Shown in pieces: positions 16,649 through 25,584 of a stretch of 64,000 nt of DNA. The translations under genes and the position numbers were made by a program. The first letter of the stretch is position 1, and the number at the start of each line of letters is the position of its first letter. The notes beneath the pieces are model-generated. The model saw only the letters and a program-made list of their open reading frames with translations, did no database searches and was not told the origin of the DNA. The DNA is from Pseudomonadota bacterium (GTDB lineage: Bacteria > Desulfobacterota > Binatia > Binatales > Binataceae): assembly GCA_021324855.1 (NCBI GenBank), contig JAJPIG010000031.1, forward strand, positions 1-64,000, read 5' to 3'.

Positions 16649-18490
16649 ATGGGCCTGCTGATGCCGAAACGAAGACCGCCAGATCGCCTGCTCGATTTGC
16701 TGCTCGGTGACACGCCCCCGCGCAAATCGCGTAAAAAATCCGTGACCAAACCGAGCTCGCCGAAAGCCGCGAAGTCTGCGAGCTCGCCCGCGCCTGTGCA
16801 TCGCGCCAGGCTGCGCAAACCGGCAGGATCGAAGTCGAGAGCCAAAACCGCGGCGGCCGGCAAAGCTCCGACGGTGATGCGATCAGCACCGAACCGCGAG
16901 CACGATTCGAAATCGATCGCACCGCCGGCGGAACCGATCGATCCTCATCCGATTTCCGCCAACGGTGCAGCGCCGGCGCCGACTGAAACTGAAACCAGCG
17001 AAGTCTTTCTGCGAGGCCCGGGTGCCATGAGAATCGCAATTGTCGCTGCGGAGATCACGCCGTGGGCGAAGGTCGGCGGGCTCGCCGACGTAATCGGCGC
17101 GCTGCCGAGAGCGTACGCGGAGGCCGGCGCGGACCCGGTCGTGATTCTGCCCGGCTATCGTTCGATCATCGAAGCGCTGAAGCCGCGGCCCGTCGGTCCG
17201 CCGATGACCGTGCCGTTCGGAACTTCGGTCGAACGCTTCACTGTGACGCGCGCCGACGGCAACGGCGTGCCGCTCTACTTCATCGATGCGCCCGCGTGCT
17301 TCGGCCGCGATGGCATCTACGGCGAGCGCGGGATCGATTATCCCGACAATTTTCGCCGTTACGTGACGTTCGGCCGGGCCGCGGCCCTCGCCGCCGCCGA
17401 ACTGATGCATCCCGACGTGATGCACGTGCACGACTGGCACGCCGCGATGGCGCTGATTGCGATGCGCGCCGACCCGGCCTTGCGCGAACGCCTGCGCGAT
17501 ACGCTGGCGATCTTCACGCTCCACAATCTTGCTTTCCAGGGAATTTTTGAGGCGCGCGATTTTCCGCTGCTCAATCTCGACCCGTCGTACTTCTCGGTTG
17601 ACTTCCTCGAATTCTGGGGCCGCATCAACCTGATGAAGGGCGCGATCATGCTGGCCGACGGAACCTCGACGGTCAGTCCCAGCTACGCACAGGAAATCGC
17701 GCACGACCCGGAACTCGGGTTCGGACTCGAGGGCGTGCTGTCCTCGCGCGGTGATCGCTTCGTCGGCATCCTGAACGGCGCGGACTACTCCGAATGGGAT
17801 CCCGCCCACGACATGATGATCCCGTACCGCTACAGCCGGTCGGATCCGTCGGGCAAACAGCGCTGCATCCGCGCGCTCCGCGACGAGTTTCAGTTGCCGC
17901 AGGATACGTCGCGTCCGCTGATCGGGATGATCACCCGGCTAACCACTCAGAAGGGCACCGACCTGCTGATGGACGCGATGGAAGCGTTGATGAAGGTCGA
18001 TTTGCAGATGGTGATCCTGGGGAACGGCGACGGGGCAGCCGAGGAATTCCTCCTGCGCACCGCGGAGCGCTATCCCGACCGCCTCGCGATTCGCATCGGC
18101 TTCGACAACGCACTGGCTCATCGAATCCAGGCCGGCTCGGACATCTTCCTGATGCCGTCACGGTTCGAGCCCTGCGGTCTCACGCAGATGTACGCGTTGC
18201 GCTACGGCAACGCCCCGGTTGTGCGCGCGACCGGCGGACTGCGCGACACGGTCGTCGAGTTCAACCCGGAAACCGGCGAGGGCAATGGGTTTCGATTCGA
18301 GGAATATCGCGCCGAGGCGCTGTTCTCGGCCTGCGCCCGAGCGATCGAAATATTCCATAATCCCGATGCCTGGCGGCGTCTGATGGACAACGCTTTCGCC
18401 GCCGATTTCTCCTGGACGCGCGCCGCGCGCGAATATCTGAATTGGTTCGCACGGCTGCGGCCCGAACGGACCGAACGCGCGAGCGCCTGA
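16649..18490 (+). CDS. glgA: Glycogen synthase (GT5) with long basic N-terminal extension
   Basis: 613 aa from the ATG at 16649. The GT5 catalytic core starts at MRIAIVAAEITPWAKVGGLADV; KVGGL binds ADP-glucose. GT-B fold features continue with HDWHAA, TLHNLAFQG, GILNGAD, TRLTTQKGTDLL and PSRFEPCGLTQM. The first 126 residues are Lys/Pro/Ala/Ser-rich, look disordered and are not part of standard GlgA. An internal ATG at 17027, with GAGG ten bases upstream, would give a normal-length enzyme of about 487 aa, so the extension may not be translated. Confidence 0.9.
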   Translation: MGLLMPKRRPPDRLLDLLLGDTPPRKSRKKSVTKPSSPKAAKSASSPAPVHRARLRKPAGSKSRAKTAAAGKAPTVMRSAPNREHDSKSIAPPAEPIDPHPISANGAAPAPTETETSEVFLRGPGAMRIAIVAAEITPWAKVGGLADVIGALPRAYAEAGADPVVILPGYRSIIEALKPRPVGPPMTVPFGTSVERFTVTRADGNGVPLYFIDAPACFGRDGIYGERGIDYPDNFRRYVTFGRAAALAAAELMHPDVMHVHDWHAAMALIAMRADPALRERLRDTLAIFTLHNLAFQGIFEARDFPLLNLDPSYFSVDFLEFWGRINLMKGAIMLADGTSTVSPSYAQEIAHDPELGFGLEGVLSSRGDRFVGILNGADYSEWDPAHDMMIPYRYSRSDPSGKQRCIRALRDEFQLPQDTSRPLIGMITRLTTQKGTDLLMDAMEALMKVDLQMVILGNGDGAAEEFLLRTAERYPDRLAIRIGFDNALAHRIQAGSDIFLMPSRFEPCGLTQMYALRYGNAPVVRATGGLRDTVVEFNPETGEGNGFRFEEYRAEALFSACARAIEIFHNPDAWRRLMDNAFAADFSWTRAAREYLNWFARLRPERTERASA

Positions 18491-18511
18491 GCGCCGCGAG
18501 CCGAACCATCG

Positions 18512-19126
18512 ATGTCTGCGGCCGCGCCCACTGTCGTTTATGCCGACGGCTCCTGTATCGGAAATCCCGGTCCGGGCGGATGGGGCGTGGTGATTATCGC
18601 GCCCGACAAAACCGAGACCGAGCTTTGCGGATGGGAATCGCACACAACGAATAACCGGATGGAGATCACGGCGGCGATCGAAGCCCTGCGTCATCTGGAG
18701 CCGCATTCCAACGTGATCCTGCGCACGGACAGTCAGTACGTCGTGAAGACGATGAACGACGGCTGGCGGCGGCGCGAAAATCGCGATCTGTGGGACGAGC
18801 TCGATGCCGCCGTCGCGCGCCATCGGCGGGTCACTTTCGAATGGGTGCGAGGGCACGCCGGTGACGCGCTCAATGAGCGGGCGGACCGGCTGGCCCAGCG
18901 CGCCGCGCTGGGCCAGCCGGAGCGGGCGATGGCTCCGGCCCCGGCAGCGTCCTCGCCGCCGACGGCGGACGAAGCCGCGATGCTCGCGCCGGGCGAAACG
19001 ATTCGCGTCTGCGCCGGATGCGGGCGGCGGTTCGTCGCCGCCGCGTGCGGCGGCGACGAACCGCCGCCCCGCTACTGCAATCTCGTCGATTGCCGGCTCA
19101 GGGCCCGCCGCGAATCACGATCTTAA
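18512..19126 (+). CDS. rnhA: Ribonuclease HI with C-terminal Cys-containing extension
   Basis: 204 aa. Catalytic domain (1-134) has all active-site residues: D12 (YADGS), E51 (NRMEIT), D73 (RTDSQYV), H115 (VRGHAG) and D125 (NERADRLA). It cuts the RNA strand of RNA-DNA hybrids. Bacterial RNase HI normally ends near residue 155; here about 70 residues follow, with Ala/Pro-rich spacer and a possible zinc knuckle (CAGCGRRF ... CGG ... YCNLVDC). The DNA of this extension contains two long perfect inverted repeats, at the end of the catalytic domain and inside the Cys-rich part. Confidence 0.93.
   Translation: MSAAAPTVVYADGSCIGNPGPGGWGVVIIAPDKTETELCGWESHTTNNRMEITAAIEALRHLEPHSNVILRTDSQYVVKTMNDGWRRRENRDLWDELDAAVARHRRVTFEWVRGHAGDALNERADRLAQRAALGQPERAMAPAPAASSPPTADEAAMLAPGETIRVCAGCGRRFVAAACGGDEPPPRYCNLVDCRLRARRESRS
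18886..18920 (+). repeat. 16-bp perfect inverted repeat at rnhA domain boundary
   Basis: Arms 18886-18901 and 18905-18920, 3-nt spacer. Encodes about residues 125-137, exactly where the RNase HI catalytic fold ends and the extension begins. Confidence 0.88.
19022..19069 (+). repeat. 23-bp perfect inverted repeat in rnhA extension
   Basis: Arms 19022-19044 and 19047-19069 are perfect reverse complements with a 2-nt centre. It codes for about residues 171-186, the middle of the Cys-rich extension. Confidence 0.92.
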
Positions 19127-19141
19127 TCCCGGAGGAACACC

Positions 19142-20176
19142 ATGGACTTCGGACTGTTGCTGATCGTGCGCAATCCCGATGAATGGCGGCGCCCCGACCA
19201 TGAAGTCTACCGTGCGCATATCGAGCGCGTTGTCAAAGGCGAGCAACTCGGCTTCACCCATGCCTGGACCAGTGAACATCATTTCTCGCCCGGCGGATGG
19301 TCGCCGTCGCAGTTTCCAATCCTCACCGCTATCGCCCAGCGCACCGAGAAAATTCGCCTCGGCACTTACGTCTTTTTGGTGCCGCTTCACAATCCGATTC
19401 GCGCCGCCGAGGATGCCGCCACTGTTGATATCATCTCGAATGGACGGCTCGACCTGGGTGTCGGCCCGGGATCGCATCCGATGGAATTCGCCACCTTCGG
19501 CATCCCGTTCCGCGAGCGGCGCCCGCGGATGTACGAAGGCCTCGAGATCATCGAGAAATGTTTTTACGAGCCCGGGTTCAGCTACAAGGGCCGGTTCTGG
19601 AATTTCGAGAACGTGCAGATGACGACGCGGCCGGTGCAGAAGCGCGTGCCCATCTGGATCGCCGCGATCGGGCCCAAGGCGCTCGCCGAGGCCGGGGCGC
19701 GCGGCTACAACCTGGCCTCGGGCGGCCCCGGCGACGTGCAAAAGATTTATGAGAATGCGCTGCGCAAGGCCGGTCACGATCCGAAAAACTTTCAACGCGC
19801 GAACCTGCACATCGGGCACCTCGCGGAGACCGACGAAAAGGCCTGGGACGAAGCCGAGCCGCATCTGCGCTATTACATCGAATGGCAGGTTGGGATGGTC
19901 AAGGCGCAGCGCGCGCTCAACGTCGATCGCTACCATCAAATCGATCTGAATGTGCCCGCACTCGGCGAGCTGCGCAAAACCGGGCGCGGTCCATATACGC
20001 AGGCTTACGTCGGCTCGCCCGAAACGGTCATCCGTCAGCTCGAAGCCGAGCTTAAGGAGCATCCGTATACACAGATCATCTGGTCGCAGGGACTGCCCGG
20101 TCAGGATCCCAGGGTGGCGGATCGATCAATCGAGCTGTTCGCGAAAGAAGTTATTCCGCACTTCAAAAATCGTTAG
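19142..20176 (+). CDS. LLM-class flavin-dependent oxidoreductase
   Basis: 344 aa luciferase-like TIM-barrel protein. Typical features: FTHAWTSEHHF at about 38-48, GTYVFLVPLHNPIRAAEDAATVDIIS near 78-103, GRLDLGVGPG, and IWIAAIGPKALAEAGARG near 176-193. Uses FMN or F420 to oxidise an organic substrate that sequence alone does not identify. Ribosome-binding site GGAGGAACACC before ATG. It follows rnhA by 15 nt but is probably not functionally linked. Another LLM protein is present at 46370-47476. Confidence 0.88.
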   Translation: MDFGLLLIVRNPDEWRRPDHEVYRAHIERVVKGEQLGFTHAWTSEHHFSPGGWSPSQFPILTAIAQRTEKIRLGTYVFLVPLHNPIRAAEDAATVDIISNGRLDLGVGPGSHPMEFATFGIPFRERRPRMYEGLEIIEKCFYEPGFSYKGRFWNFENVQMTTRPVQKRVPIWIAAIGPKALAEAGARGYNLASGGPGDVQKIYENALRKAGHDPKNFQRANLHIGHLAETDEKAWDEAEPHLRYYIEWQVGMVKAQRALNVDRYHQIDLNVPALGELRKTGRGPYTQAYVGSPETVIRQLEAELKEHPYTQIIWSQGLPGQDPRVADRSIELFAKEVIPHFKNR

Positions 20177-20226
20177 CGGCGCCGTCTCCGCTATTAGCAT
20201 CCTTTTCAGCCGACCCATGTAAGTGA

Positions 20227-20979
20227 TCACCAGACGCCGGGGATCATGCAGTCGGTCGCCCGCTGGTATGCCGCGTATTCCTCGCCGTAGCGCGCAAGCA
20301 ACGCATCCTCTTCGATTGCGATCTCGCGCCGCAGCACGATCGAGCTGACCACGAGCACGATCAAAAAGGTAATCGGCGCGCCGTACTCGAACGGCCAAGC
20401 CAGCAGCACCAGGAACGAGCCCGCATAGATCGGATGGCGAATCCGGCCGTAAAAGCCGTTCCTGATCACGCCGCGGCTCGCCAATTCCGGCGCCGACGCC
20501 GCGAAGTACGACCATTGGATGCGCGCGCCGAGCGCCAGCCATAGGCCCAACAGCTCCAACAGCAGGCCGAACGCGCCGGCCCATCCCGGCACGCCGCCGC
20601 CGTAGATGTAGGTCCGTTCGAATGGCGCCGCGAAGAACACGGCCAGGATCGGTAGACGCGCGGCAGTGTACGTGAACGCCGGATCGGGATGGCCGCCGCG
20701 TTCGGCGGCATAAACCAGATGTTCGGCGATGACGAAACCGGCGAACGCGATCAGATAGGCGACGACGTAGCGATGCCCGCTGAAGTAGGCCGTGATGCCG
20801 AGTCCGAGCGCGATCGCGCCGACCACCGCCGCGAGATAAATCACCAGCTCGCCAATCGTGGAATCCGGATGCGCCGCGGGCGCGACGGCCTCCGGCGCCG
20901 CGCCGAGCGATCCCGTGCCGGGTTTCAGTCCACCAGTGCCTTTGCCGGCCGCCGGCGTCGCATCCTGTGCCTGGTCCAT
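20227..20979 (-). CDS. Isoprenylcysteine/phospholipid methyltransferase-like membrane protein
   Basis: 250 aa. A Pro/Ala/Gly-rich N-terminus of about 40 residues precedes six hydrophobic segments. The C-terminal part has the PEMT/ICMT pattern: NGFYGRIRHPIYAGSF (SAM-binding RHPxY) and, 45 residues later, EEDALLARYGEEYAAYQ. Likely methylates a lipid or small hydrophobic acceptor at the membrane. Convergent with the LLM gene. Confidence 0.8.
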   Translation of the reverse strand: MDQAQDATPAAGKGTGGLKPGTGSLGAAPEAVAPAAHPDSTIGELVIYLAAVVGAIALGLGITAYFSGHRYVVAYLIAFAGFVIAEHLVYAAERGGHPDPAFTYTAARLPILAVFFAAPFERTYIYGGGVPGWAGAFGLLLELLGLWLALGARIQWSYFAASAPELASRGVIRNGFYGRIRHPIYAGSFLVLLAWPFEYGAPITFLIVLVVSSIVLRREIAIEEDALLARYGEEYAAYQRATDCMIPGVW

Positions 20980-21027
20980 AAGTCGAATTTTTCAGAGCGG
21001 GAGGCCGAAATCAAAGCGGTTACGCGC

Positions 21028-21966
21028 TTAGAGGTGATGCGCTTCCAGCCATCGCTCGGCGTCCAACGCCGCCATGCATCCGGTGCCCGCCGCGGTGACG
21101 GCCTGCCGATAGACCCGATCGGCGACATCGCCGGCCGCGAACACGCCGTCGATGTTGGTGTAGGTCGAACCTGGCCTGACCTTCAGATAACCAAGCTCGT
21201 CCATGTCGAGCTGCCCGCGGAACAGATCGGTATTCGGATGATGCCCGATGGCGACGAACACCGCGTTGGTCGGAAACTCCGTGACCGCGCCGGTCTTGAG
21301 ATTCCTGAGCGTCACGCCGGTCACGCCGCCCTTCTGATCGCCGTGAATATCCTCCACGACCGAATCCCAGATGAACGCGATCTTCGGATGGTTGAAGGCG
21401 CGCTCCTGCATGATCTTCGAGGCGCGGAGTTGATCGCGCCGATGTATCACCGTTACGCGCGTCGCGAAGCGCGTCAGAAACAGCGCCTCTTCCATCGCGG
21501 TATCGCCCCCGCCGACCACGATCACCGCACGCTCCTTGAAGAACGCGCCGTCGCAGGTCGCGCAGGCGCTCACGCCGTAGCCCATCAGGCGCTGCTCGGA
21601 CGGCAGCCCCAACAGCTTAGCCGACGCGCCCGTCGAGATAATCAGCGTATGCGTGCGAAAGACTTCATCTTCGACCGTGATTTCAATCGGACGCCGCTTG
21701 AGATCCGCCGCAGTCGCCGCACCGCTGATGAATTTTGTGCCGAAGCGCGCGGCCTGCTTGCGAAACATTTCCATCAAGTCGGGCCCCTGGATGCCATGCT
21801 CGTAGCCGGGGTAGTTCTCGACCTCGGTGGTGATCATGAGTTGGCCGCCCGGCTCGTTGCCGTCGATCAGCACCGGTTCAAGGTTGGCGCGCGCGCTGTA
21901 CAGCGCGGCAGTCAAGCCGGCGGGTCCGGAACCGAGAATTACCAGGCGATGGATTTCGTCTGCCAT
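21028..21966 (-). CDS. trxB: Thioredoxin reductase
   Basis: 312 aa from the ATG giving [29 protein letters not shown]-binding GSGPAG at the start, redox-active CATC in [12 protein letters not shown] (about residues 136-147), NADPH-binding [14 protein letters not shown], and [15 protein letters not shown] near the end. Reduces thioredoxin with NADPH. A longer in-frame extension upstream overlaps moaC on the other strand and has no TrxB-like sequence, so it is excluded. Diverges from moaC with about 100 bp between. Confidence 0.96.
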   Translation of the reverse strand: MADEIHRLVILGSGPAGLTAALYSARANLEPVLIDGNEPGGQLMITTEVENYPGYEHGIQGPDLMEMFRKQAARFGTKFISGAATAADLKRRPIEITVEDEVFRTHTLIISTGASAKLLGLPSEQRLMGYGVSACATCDGAFFKERAVIVVGGGDTAMEEALFLTRFATRVTVIHRRDQLRASKIMQERAFNHPKIAFIWDSVVEDIHGDQKGGVTGVTLRNLKTGAVTEFPTNAVFVAIGHHPNTDLFRGQLDMDELGYLKVRPGSTYTNIDGVFAAGDVADRVYRQAVTAAGTGCMAALDAERWLEAHHL

Positions 21967-22069
21967 GAGATCTTCGCTGAATCCTTGCGGTTGATAGTCG
22001 AGCTGCGCGGGCCCGCAGCCGCTTCGATTGTATAGCGGCAAACCGGCGACATAAACTGCTGCGTTGCCG

Positions 22070-22621
22070 ATGGCCCGGTCGAAACACAACTCGCGCCCGC
22101 CCGCCGACGACCGACGGCACGCCCCGAAACTGACGCATCTCGATGCGCGCGGGCGCGTGCGGATGGTCGACGTCGGCGCGAAGCCGATCACGCGGCGCGA
22201 GGCGATCGCGCGCGGCCGCGTCGAGATGGCGCCGGCGACGCTCGACGCGATCCTCGGTGGGCGGTTGCACAAGGGTGAAGCCATCGCGGTGGCGCGCGTG
22301 GCCGGCATCATGGCGGCCAAGCGCACCCACGAACTCATCCCGCTCTGCCATCAGCTTCCGCTTGAGGTGGTCGAGGTCGATTTCCGGCCGGCGGCGAACG
22401 GCGCGGCGATCGAGATTCAGGCGCGCGCGGTGACCAGCGCGCGCACCGGCGTCGAGATGGAGGCGATGGTCGCGGTGAGTGCAGCGGCGCTCGCGCTCTA
22501 CGACATGGCCAAGGCCATCGATCGCGCGATGGTGATCGGTGCGGTGCGATTGGTGAGCAAGCGCGGCGGCCGCAGCGGCAATTTCAGACGCCCGAACGAG
22601 CAGCAGTGGCCGCGCGAGTGA
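22070..22621 (+). CDS. moaC: Cyclic pyranopterin monophosphate synthase MoaC
   Basis: 183 aa. Converts the MoaA product to cyclic pyranopterin monophosphate in molybdenum cofactor synthesis. Family motifs: [15 protein letters not shown] at about 23-37, [18 protein letters not shown] (about 82-99), [31 protein letters not shown] and [10 protein letters not shown] 20-residue basic lead precedes the usual start. ATG chosen over the TTG 6 nt upstream. No other moa genes are in the window. Confidence 0.95.
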   Translation: MARSKHNSRPPADDRRHAPKLTHLDARGRVRMVDVGAKPITRREAIARGRVEMAPATLDAILGGRLHKGEAIAVARVAGIMAAKRTHELIPLCHQLPLEVVEVDFRPAANGAAIEIQARAVTSARTGVEMEAMVAVSAAALALYDMAKAIDRAMVIGAVRLVSKRGGRSGNFRRPNEQQWPRE

Positions 22622-22622
22622 T

Positions 22623-23399
22623 TCAGGAGAGCGCGGCGAGCAGACCGTCGCTCAGCCATCGCGCGAGCATCCGGTTGATCGCTTCGACCGGCTCGCCTTC
22701 GATCTTTTCGGAGGCCGCCGCGCAGATTGCGGCGAAGGCCGCACCTTCCATCGCGAGGCCCAGCGCGTCACGCTCGCCGGGTTCCAGCGTGCGATAATAA
22801 ACCTGCGATCCCTGCCGCCATACTACGATGCTGACCGGTGTGGCGACGGGCCGCGACCATTGCGCGCCATCCGAGAACGCGCGCAGCGCCGGGCCGACGT
22901 CGAACCGGCAATCGAGCAGCTTGAGCGCCGGATGGGTTCGCATCACCAGCGCAGGCCATCGCTCGGGCGCGATCGCGCGCATCGCGTCGGCGCTCAGCGC
23001 CGCGGCATCGGGCCCATGGAAGACTTCGATGGTCGCACGTTCGAGCGCCGCGAGATCGCTGACGAAATTTTCGATTTCATTATGCGCAGCAAGAAAGCCC
23101 GGTAGAAAACGGCCCACGCCGAATACCGAGGGTTCGCTCGGCGGATGCGCAGCGAGATACTGGCGAACGAGGCGCGCGAAGATTTCATCGCCGACCACCG
23201 TGCGCGTTGCCGGAAAATCCTCGCGCATCACGTCGAGCAGGCGCTGGAAATAGGCGGTCGAGTAGATTTCGATTCGCCGGCGCGCGTCGAGCCGCCGATC
23301 GCTGACGATGATCGAGTCGGCTGTCCCGGCCGGTTCGGCGCCCGGGCTCGCGATCAATCGCACGATCAGGCGCTGCAGCGATTCGAGGTCGGTCTTCAT
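22623..23399 (-). CDS. HvfC/BufC-like (DUF2063) protein
   Basis: 258 aa. N-terminal DUF2063 domain: LQRLIVRLIASP, RRIEIYSTAYFQRLLDVMREDFPATRTVVGDEIFARLVRQYLAAHPP (about 8-94), then FLAAHNEIENFVSDLAALERATIEVFHG, typical of the partner proteins of DUF692 enzymes in bufferin and methanobactin systems. The DUF692 partner is not adjacent, and no small Cys-rich precursor gene is seen. The in-frame stretch upstream of this ATG overlaps the RlmI-like gene and is not protein-like. Convergent with moaC, 1 nt apart. Confidence 0.78.
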   Translation of the reverse strand: MKTDLESLQRLIVRLIASPGAEPAGTADSIIVSDRRLDARRRIEIYSTAYFQRLLDVMREDFPATRTVVGDEIFARLVRQYLAAHPPSEPSVFGVGRFLPGFLAAHNEIENFVSDLAALERATIEVFHGPDAAALSADAMRAIAPERWPALVMRTHPALKLLDCRFDVGPALRAFSDGAQWSRPVATPVSIVVWRQGSQVYYRTLEPGERDALGLAMEGAAFAAICAAASEKIEGEPVEAINRMLARWLSDGLLAALS

Positions 23400-23471
23400 C
23401 GGCCTCCAAAAGCTTTGCCGAGTGCGCCGCACTTGACAACCGCTCCGATCGGCGGCGATGAACGATGCATC

Positions 23472-24671
23472 GTGGCGGAGAATGCAGGCATCGCAGGGCA
23501 GGTGTATCTCAAAGCAGGGCGCGAGGGACCGGTCCGGGGCGGAAATCCATGGATCTTCTCGCAGACGATAGCGCGCGTTGAGCCGTCGAATCTGCCGGCG
23601 GGCGCCGCGGTCCAAATCCGCGACCGCGGCGGCCGTCTGCTCGGCTTCGGCCATTTCAACCCCGGCACCACCATCGCGGTGCGGATGCTCGCATGGGACG
23701 GCGCCGCGACACGCATCGATCGTTTGCTCGAGGAACGTATTCAAAATGCGCGCGCGCTGCGGCAGCGGCTTATCAGTCCCCACACCGATTGCTACCGCCT
23801 GGTCAACGGCGATGGCGACGGCCTGTCCGGACTGGTGATCGATCGCTACGCGGACGTGCTGGTCGTGCAGATTCTGAGCGCTGGGATGGAAGCGCTGCGC
23901 GTTGAGATCGTCGCGGCGCTGACGCGCACGATCGCCCCGCGCGCGATCATCGAGCGCAGCCAGGGAGCCGTGCGAAAGGCCGAGGGCCTCGCCGATTGCG
24001 CCGGCCTGCTGGCGGGCACGATGCCCGGACCGACGATCGTGACCGAGAACGGACTTAAGTTCGAAGTCGATTTCGAGCGCGGACAGAAGACCGGCCATTT
24101 TCTTGATCAGCGCGAGAACCGCGCGCGGCTTGCCGCAATCGCCGGGGACGCACGCGTGCTCGATCTCTGCTGCTATTCGGGCGGGTTCGCCTTGATGGCT
24201 CTGAAAGCGGGCGCACGTGATGTGATTGGTGTCGACACCTCGGCGCGCGCGCTCGATTGGGCGCGCCGCAATCTCGCGCTCAACGAACTTCCTTCCGAGC
24301 GCGCCCGGTTCGTGCACGCCCAGGCCGGCGAGTATCTCGCGTCGTGCGGCGAAAAATTCGATGTCATCGTTCTCGATCCGCCGCCGCTAGCCCGCGCGCG
24401 CGAGAGTGCCGCGCACGCTGGCCGGCTGTATGTTGATCTCAATGCCGCCGCGATGCGCGTGCTCGCGCCCGGTGGCCATCTGATGACCTTCAGTTGTTCG
24501 GTGCATTTTCGCGGCGAGGATTTCGTCCGCGCGGTGCGAATCGCGGAGAGCCGCGCAAACCGCCGCCTCAGGATGATTGCGCGGCTCGGTGCTGGCGCCG
24601 ACCATCCGGTGCTGCTCGGCCATGTCGAAGGCGAGTACCTGACCGGGCTATGGTTGAGCGATCTCGAATGA
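23472..24671 (+). CDS. Class I SAM-dependent rRNA methyltransferase, RlmI-like
   Basis: 399 aa from a GTG; length matches RlmI (about 396). N-terminal PUA domain (GNPWIFSQTIARVE), central EEHE-like region (VNGDGDGLSGLVIDRYADVLVVQ at about 115-137), then a Rossmann methyltransferase domain: KTGHFLDQRENR, VLDLCCYSGGFALMALKAGA (motif I), VIVLDPPPLARAR (motif IV) and MTFSCSVHF with the catalytic Cys. Family members make m5C in 23S rRNA; the exact target is not known here. It is followed 20 nt later by a crotonase gene. Confidence 0.9.
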   Translation: MAENAGIAGQVYLKAGREGPVRGGNPWIFSQTIARVEPSNLPAGAAVQIRDRGGRLLGFGHFNPGTTIAVRMLAWDGAATRIDRLLEERIQNARALRQRLISPHTDCYRLVNGDGDGLSGLVIDRYADVLVVQILSAGMEALRVEIVAALTRTIAPRAIIERSQGAVRKAEGLADCAGLLAGTMPGPTIVTENGLKFEVDFERGQKTGHFLDQRENRARLAAIAGDARVLDLCCYSGGFALMALKAGARDVIGVDTSARALDWARRNLALNELPSERARFVHAQAGEYLASCGEKFDVIVLDPPPLARARESAAHAGRLYVDLNAAAMRVLAPGGHLMTFSCSVHFRGEDFVRAVRIAESRANRRLRMIARLGAGADHPVLLGHVEGEYLTGLWLSDLE

Positions 24672-24691
24672 CATCGTAAAGGAGCGTCGCT

Positions 24692-25501
24692 GTGGCGAGC
24701 GAAATCAAGAGCACGATTCCTGACCAGTTGAAGAGCCTCGACGGCTTTCGCGTCGAGGTTGACCCGGCGCGCGAGCGCGCCGACATCATTCTCGATCGGC
24801 CGCCGTTCAACGTGATCACGATGCCCGAGCGTGAGCAGCTTGCGGCGGTTTTCGCCGAGCTCGATCGTGACCCGCGTGTCCGCGCGATCGTCGTCCGCGC
24901 GAGCGGCGCGAATTTTTCGAGCGGCGGCGACATCCCGGGCTTCATGACGCGGAGCCCTGAACATCTATCGGAACTCGCGCGCAACGTCGCCGCGCCCGAA
25001 CGATGTCATCAGCCGGTCATCGCGGCGATTCGCGGCTACTGCTTCGGCGTCGCGTTCGAGCTGGCGTTGGCGTGCGATTTTCGGATCGTCACCGAGTCGG
25101 CAGAACTCGGCACACCCGAGCAGCGCATCGGGATGATAACCGGTTCGGGCGGTTCAGTGCGCCTGCTCAAGATGGTCGGCATTGGGCGCGCGAAGGACAT
25201 CGTGATGCGCGCGCGGCGGATTGCGGGGCGCCAGGCGTACGAGTGGGGCATCGCGACCGCCGCCGTGCCGGACGGCGAGCTCGAATCGGCGACCGACAAG
25301 CTCGTCGATGAGCTGCGCCAGTTCTCGCCGCTGGCCCAGCGGACCATCAAGCAGGTGCTGAACGGCGCGCAGGATGCTCCGCTGCATGTCGGGATCGAAC
25401 TGGAGGGCCAAGCCTACGGACGGCTGCGCTCGTCGGCGGATTTCGCTGAAGGCGTCGCCTCGTTCGTCGACAAGCGCAAGCCGAACTTCAGGGGCGAGTG
25501 A
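24692..25501 (+). CDS. Enoyl-CoA hydratase/isomerase (crotonase) family protein
   Basis: 269 aa, GTG start after AAAGGAG. Crotonase fold: DRPPFNVITMPEREQL, the first oxyanion segment VVRASGANFSSGGDIPGF (about 64-81), AAIRGYCFGVAFELALACDFRI with the second oxyanion glycine, and GTPEQRIGMITGSGGSVRLLKMVG. The usual catalytic Glu pair cannot be assigned with certainty (E136 in the TPEQ region is a candidate). Acts on an acyl-CoA, perhaps in fatty-acid or aromatic-acid breakdown. Confidence 0.87.
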   Translation: MASEIKSTIPDQLKSLDGFRVEVDPARERADIILDRPPFNVITMPEREQLAAVFAELDRDPRVRAIVVRASGANFSSGGDIPGFMTRSPEHLSELARNVAAPERCHQPVIAAIRGYCFGVAFELALACDFRIVTESAELGTPEQRIGMITGSGGSVRLLKMVGIGRAKDIVMRARRIAGRQAYEWGIATAAVPDGELESATDKLVDELRQFSPLAQRTIKQVLNGAQDAPLHVGIELEGQAYGRLRSSADFAEGVASFVDKRKPNFRGE

Positions 25502-25584
25502 TGCTTTGCATCGCCATGGCAAATTGACCTTACAGGCTTCGCATGGCGTTCGCAGCGGCGGCTGGTGTTGCTGCGAGCTGATCG

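Noticed and set aside
20689-22035. Open frame of 448 codons on the plus strand opposite trxB
   Set aside because: TrxB on the other strand has every expected motif; this frame is open because of GC-rich third positions and has no ribosome-binding site or domain.
23400-24317. Upstream extension of the HvfC/BufC-like frame (total 564 codons)
   Set aside because: The extension is antisense to the RlmI-like methyltransferase, is His/Arg-rich without a domain, and the ATG at 23399 gives the correct N-terminus.
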